Part shown: positions 60,777-64,000 of the stretch, in pieces
How positions within the stretch are numbered: the stretch's first letter is position 1
Layout of the letters: each line of letters opens with the position of its first letter
Assembly (NCBI GenBank): GCA_964445985.1
Contig: CAYUMU010000007.1
Coordinates: forward strand, 77,870 to 141,869
DNA: 64,000 nucleotides
Reading direction: 5' to 3'
From: CAYUMU01 sp964445985
GTDB taxonomy: Bacteria > Planctomycetota > Planctomycetia > Pirellulales > S012-138
Notes under the pieces: generated by a model
The model's input: only the letters and a program-made list of their open reading frames with translations
What the model was told of the DNA's origin: nothing
The model's database searches: none
Made by a program: the position numbers and the translations under genes

Positions 60777-62512
60777 ACATACCAGGGCGACCGGCCGCGG
60801 ATACTTCCGCGGAAAGTGATGACGAGCTCGCCGCGTTGCTCGAAGCGCTCACGGCGCAGCTGCGAACTGGCGCCACGCCCGATGTGGCCGCGACCGCGGC
60901 GGCCCATCCGCATCTGGGCCAAGAGCTGCGCCGCCTGTGGCCGGCCGTGCTGATCGCCGAGGAAATGGCGTTGGGCGCGGCCAAGGTTCGCGGGGCGTCG
61001 TCGCAAAATCTGGCCGTTGACTCCCGAGGCAACTTTGCCCCGCCCCAGGGAAGCCCCCCGGGCAGCAACTGGCCCACGGCCGAACATGATTCCCGGCTTC
61101 ATCAACCGTTGCCCTGCCGCTTTGGCGATTACCTGCTGCAAAGCGAACTGGGTCGCGGTGGCATGGGCATGGTCTACGAAGCTTACCAGCCCGAGTTGGG
61201 GCGCACGGTGGCGCTGAAAATGATGCGGGCAGGCGGCAGTGCCTCGGCGGAAGAACTTTCGCGCTTCCGGCTGGAAGCCGCGGCGGCGGCCCGCCTGGAA
61301 CACGCCCACATTGTGCCGCTTTACGATGTGGGAGAGACCGCCGGCCGGCCGTTCTTCACCATGAAGTTGATTCGCGGGACCACGCTGGCAAGGCGATTGC
61401 AAGATGGCCCTCTGCCTCCGCGCGAGGCCGCGGAAATTTTGGCCCAGGTTGCCGAAGCGGTTCATTTCGCGCATCAGCGGGGCGTGTTGCACCGCGATTT
61501 GAAGCCTTCCAACATTTTGATCGACGAGTCGGACCATCCGCACGTCAGCGATTTTGGCCTGGCCAAGCAGATCGATTCGGGCGCGAGCTTAACTCGCACG
61601 GGAGCGGTGATTGGCACGCCTGCGTATATGCCGCCTGAGCAAGCCGCGGGTGGACGCGGCGAACTGGGCCCGGCCAGCGACGTCTACAGCCTGGGCGCCA
61701 TTCTCTACCAAATGCTGACGGGCCGGCCGCCATTTCAGGCCGCTTCGCCGGTGGACACGGTGTTGCTGGTGCTGGAGCAAGATCCCCTGCCACCGCGGAT
61801 GCTCAATCCCAAGGCCGATCGCGATTTGGAGATGATCACTCTCCGCTGCCTGCAAAAGGCGCCCGATCTGCGTTACGCCACGGCGGCTGACCTGGCCTGC
61901 GATCTGCAAGCCTATTTGAATGGCGAGCCGATTTCCGCCCGCAGCGGCGCGTTCCGGCAAGTGGTGGGACGGTGGTTTCGCGAAACGCATCACGCCACCA
62001 TCTTGGAAAACTGGGGTCTGCTGTGGATGCTGCATAGCGCGGCCTTGCTGATCGTGTGCCTGGGCACCAACGCCATGCAGTTGGCTGGGGTAGAAACGCC
62101 CTGGCCTTACGTGGGGCTATGGACCGTGGGCCTTGGCGCCTGGGCCGGCGTGTTCTGGTGGCTGCGGCGACGAGCGGGGCCCGTCACCTTTGTGGAGCGG
62201 CAAATTGCCCACATTTGGGCGGGCAGCATGGGCGCGACCGGTTTGCTGTTCTTGGTGGAACGGCTCATAACGCCGCAACTGCCCGTGCTGAGCCTGTCAC
62301 CGGTACTGGCGCTCATAAGCGGCAGCGTGTTTCTGGCGAAGGCCGGCGTGCTGTCCGGAACTTTCTACGTGCAGGCCGTGCTGCTCTATCTCACCGCGAT
62401 TCCCATGGCCATCTGGCCCACGTATGCGATCTCGATGTTTGGGGTCGTTTCGGCGGCCACGTTTTTCTTTCCTGGTCTCAAGTATTACCGGCAACGCGCC
62501 AGCAAAATGTAG
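60773..62512 (+). CDS. membrane serine/threonine protein kinase
   Basis: 579 residues. A disordered N-terminal part (1-115) precedes a complete Hanks-type kinase domain: GRGGMG at 127-132, catalytic Lys149, HRDLKPSN at 240-247, DFG at 260-262, then GTPAYMPPEQ of the activation segment. After residue 400 come about six hydrophobic segments (for example LLWMLHSAALLIVCLG, VGLWTVGLGAWAGVFWWL), so the kinase is anchored in the cytoplasmic membrane by a C-terminal tail. No PASTA or other sensor domain. Translationally coupled to the phosphorylase-like gene upstream. Confidence 0.93.
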   Translation: MNIPGRPAADTSAESDDELAALLEALTAQLRTGATPDVAATAAAHPHLGQELRRLWPAVLIAEEMALGAAKVRGASSQNLAVDSRGNFAPPQGSPPGSNWPTAEHDSRLHQPLPCRFGDYLLQSELGRGGMGMVYEAYQPELGRTVALKMMRAGGSASAEELSRFRLEAAAAARLEHAHIVPLYDVGETAGRPFFTMKLIRGTTLARRLQDGPLPPREAAEILAQVAEAVHFAHQRGVLHRDLKPSNILIDESDHPHVSDFGLAKQIDSGASLTRTGAVIGTPAYMPPEQAAGGRGELGPASDVYSLGAILYQMLTGRPPFQAASPVDTVLLVLEQDPLPPRMLNPKADRDLEMITLRCLQKAPDLRYATAADLACDLQAYLNGEPISARSGAFRQVVGRWFRETHHATILENWGLLWMLHSAALLIVCLGTNAMQLAGVETPWPYVGLWTVGLGAWAGVFWWLRRRAGPVTFVERQIAHIWAGSMGATGLLFLVERLITPQLPVLSLSPVLALISGSVFLAKAGVLSGTFYVQAVLLYLTAIPMAIWPTYAISMFGVVSAATFFFPGLKYYRQRASKM

Positions 62513-62612
62513 TTCGTTGGCTTGTTGGCGGATATAAACTTTGGCGACAGCCGGCTCGCCGGTTGCTCTCTTCCACCCCCTTTCCCACTATTGAGAACGG
62601 CGCCATCCCGCC

Positions 62613-63800
62613 ATGCCACATTACGCCCCCCGGAAAGACGCCGAAAGAATTCGTGAATGGATCGTGCAGATCCGCCGGCAGTTGCATCGCCATCCCGAAT
62701 TGATGTACGAGGAAGTGCGCACCAGCCAATTGGTGCGGAGCACGCTCGATGCGTTGGGCATTGCGTACCGGCACCCCATCGCCGAAACCGGCGTGCTGGC
62801 CACGCTTGGGAATGGCAAAGGCCCCTGCGTGGCTCTCCGGGCCGATATGGACGCCCTGCCAATGCAGGAAGAAGCCGACGTATCGTTTCGCAGCGAGCAC
62901 CCCGGCAAAATGCACGCTTGCGGCCACGATTGCCACACGGCCATGCTGCTGGGGGCCGCCCGACTGTTGAAGGAGCGGGAGAGCGAGATCCAGGGGACCA
63001 TCAAGCTGATCTTTCAACCGGCCGAAGAAGGGGGCGCTGGCGGACGGCGCATGCGCGACGAAGGCGTGCTCGATGAGCCGGCCGTGCAACGCATTTTCGG
63101 TTTGCACGTGTGGCCGCAGTTGCCGGTGGGGTCGGTCGGTTCACGGCCGGGCGTGTTTCTGGCGGCCACTTCATTCATGGAAATGACGGTGCGAGGACGC
63201 GGCGGACACGCGGCGATGCCGCAACTTGCCATCGATCCGGTGGTGGTGGCAGCCAAGATCGTGACCGAGCTGCAAACCATCGTTTCCCGCGAGCTGGATC
63301 CGCTGCAATCGGGCGTGGTGAGCGTGACGGCCATTCACGGCGGATCGGCCTGCAACGTGATCCCAGAAGAAGTCCATCTGCGGGGAACCATGCGGGCCCT
63401 TTCGGTAAGCGCGCTCAATCACATTAAAGAGCGGGTGCGAGAGATTGCCACGCATGTGGCCCTGGCCCATCGCTGCGAAATCGAATTGGCTTACCCTGGC
63501 AACGACTATCCACCCACGGTGAACGACGCCGAGTGTTGGAACGTGGCAAAACACCTGGCCAACGAGATGCTGGGGGAACAGCGCGTGGAAGAAATCCCCG
63601 CCGTGATGGGCGGCGAGGACTTTGCGTTTTACACCGAACAAGCCCCCGGTTGCTTTGTGGCCTTGGGCGTGCGAAACCCCGAGCAAGGCGCCATCTATAG
63701 CGTGCATCATCCCAAGTTCAAGGTGGATGAAGACGCCCTGCCCATCGGCACGGCGATGCACGTGGCCCTTGCGATGAAGTCGCTGGAAGAGCTTCGGTAA
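62613..63800 (+). CDS. M20-family amidohydrolase (hippurate / N-acyl amino acid hydrolase type)
   Basis: 395 residues. Cleaves the amide bond of N-acyl amino acids or related compounds; two metals in the active site. Seen: RQLHRHPELMYEE at 22-34, ALRADMDALPM near 75, the metal motif MHACGHDCHTAML near 100, QPAEEGGAGGRRM near 135 with the catalytic Glu, the dimerisation domain (GRGGHAAMPQLAIDP), and GGEDFAFYTEQAPG near 340. Length and motifs match the M20D subgroup. It follows the Ser/Thr kinase gene by 100 bases on the same strand but has its own start region. Confidence 0.93.
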   Translation: MPHYAPRKDAERIREWIVQIRRQLHRHPELMYEEVRTSQLVRSTLDALGIAYRHPIAETGVLATLGNGKGPCVALRADMDALPMQEEADVSFRSEHPGKMHACGHDCHTAMLLGAARLLKERESEIQGTIKLIFQPAEEGGAGGRRMRDEGVLDEPAVQRIFGLHVWPQLPVGSVGSRPGVFLAATSFMEMTVRGRGGHAAMPQLAIDPVVVAAKIVTELQTIVSRELDPLQSGVVSVTAIHGGSACNVIPEEVHLRGTMRALSVSALNHIKERVREIATHVALAHRCEIELAYPGNDYPPTVNDAECWNVAKHLANEMLGEQRVEEIPAVMGGEDFAFYTEQAPGCFVALGVRNPEQGAIYSVHHPKFKVDEDALPIGTAMHVALAMKSLEELR

Positions 63801-63889
63801 CGTAGGGCGAGGCTCGCCGAGCCCGCCCTCGAACCGGAAGTTGAACCACGCCGCCAGCCATATTCGCGATGCGACGGCGCCGCGAACCG

Positions 63890-64000
63890 ATAGGGGTAGG
63901 GAAGCCCGCTTGGTTTCGGGCTCCCCTCCCTCCAAACCGTACGGGCGGTTTTCCCGCATGCGGCTTTCCGTTCAGTAGGTTCCCGTGCTTTGGACAAGGC
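63890..64000 (-). mobile_element. 3' end of a group II intron (domains V and VI), body beyond the window
   Basis: Read on the minus strand. Domain V is at 63934-63966: AAGCCGCATGCGGG, AAA, ACCGCCCGTACGGTTT, with the AGC triad, a small bulge and the closing CGGTTT; one C-A pair replaces the usual T-A. Domain VI follows: a 10-bp stem (63899-63908 with 63917-63926), a bulged A at 63897 and the intron end CCCCTAT at 63890, seven bases later, as expected for a branch point. No reverse transcriptase is visible since the body would lie to the right of base 64000. Confidence 0.72.

Overview
The window reads as chromosomal DNA of a planctomycete, most likely of the Pirellulales. This is inferred, not proven. 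The support is a GC-rich base composition, an adjacent DUF1800/DUF1501 pair, a Tat-exported hydrolase beside a thioredoxin/PDZ protein, a serine/threonine kinase with a membrane tail, very large hybrid histidine kinases, and several families of dispersed hairpin repeats in gene 3' regions. I found no rRNA, tRNA or CRISPR array.

Layout. 0-6.7 kb: the 3' part of serA, a sugar epimerase-like protein, an acyl-CoA desaturase, then an exported Trx/PDZ/CxxCH protein with a Tat-exported alpha/beta hydrolase. 6.8-15 kb: a 1131-residue hybrid sensor kinase, two uncharacterised proteins and a long coiled-coil protein. 15-21.2 kb: housekeeping genes (ilvB, a four-S1-domain RNA-binding protein, a lipoyl-like domain without its lysine, aroC). 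21.5-24.9 kb: an acyltransferase coupled to a PrsW-like protease, and a secreted low-complexity protein. 25-32.4 kb: a minus-strand run of S9 peptidase, DUF1501, DUF1800 and a large exported protein. 32.8-38.3 kb: a PDZ protein, then a xanthine-dehydrogenase-like operon (2Fe-2S, Mo and FAD subunits plus a Cys-rich 75-residue protein).

39-41 kb holds the most interesting locus: a membrane-anchored protein with a Hint (intein-like) pretoxin domain and an unrecognised ~100-residue C-terminal toxin, overlapping by 4 bases a 185-residue candidate immunity gene. This is a polymorphic toxin-immunity pair, with base composition dropping from the Hint part toward the immunity gene. 41.2-48.2 kb: a two-component cluster (REC plus RsbW-like ATPase; triple-PAS hybrid kinase with two REC domains and an HPt) and a large exported YiiX-like cysteine hydrolase. 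48.5-51.2 kb: a Gfo/Idh/MocA oxidoreductase and a lipase-like hydrolase. 51.9-54.4 kb: a type II restriction-modification pair whose XamI-like nuclease carries a one-base frameshift. 54.7-58.3 kb: a zinc-ribbon coiled-coil protein, a divergent pgk and a SufR-like regulator. 58.8-63.8 kb: a lipoprotein, a nucleoside phosphorylase-like protein overlapping a Ser/Thr kinase gene, and an M20 amidohydrolase. The last 110 bases hold domains V and VI of a minus-strand group II intron whose body lies outside the window.

Two repeat families are informative. One forms a stem of about 21-22 bp and lies 6-39 bases after a stop codon in all three copies. The other occurs twice, in opposite orientations, in spaces between convergent genes. 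Both positions suggest a role as transcript-end structures.
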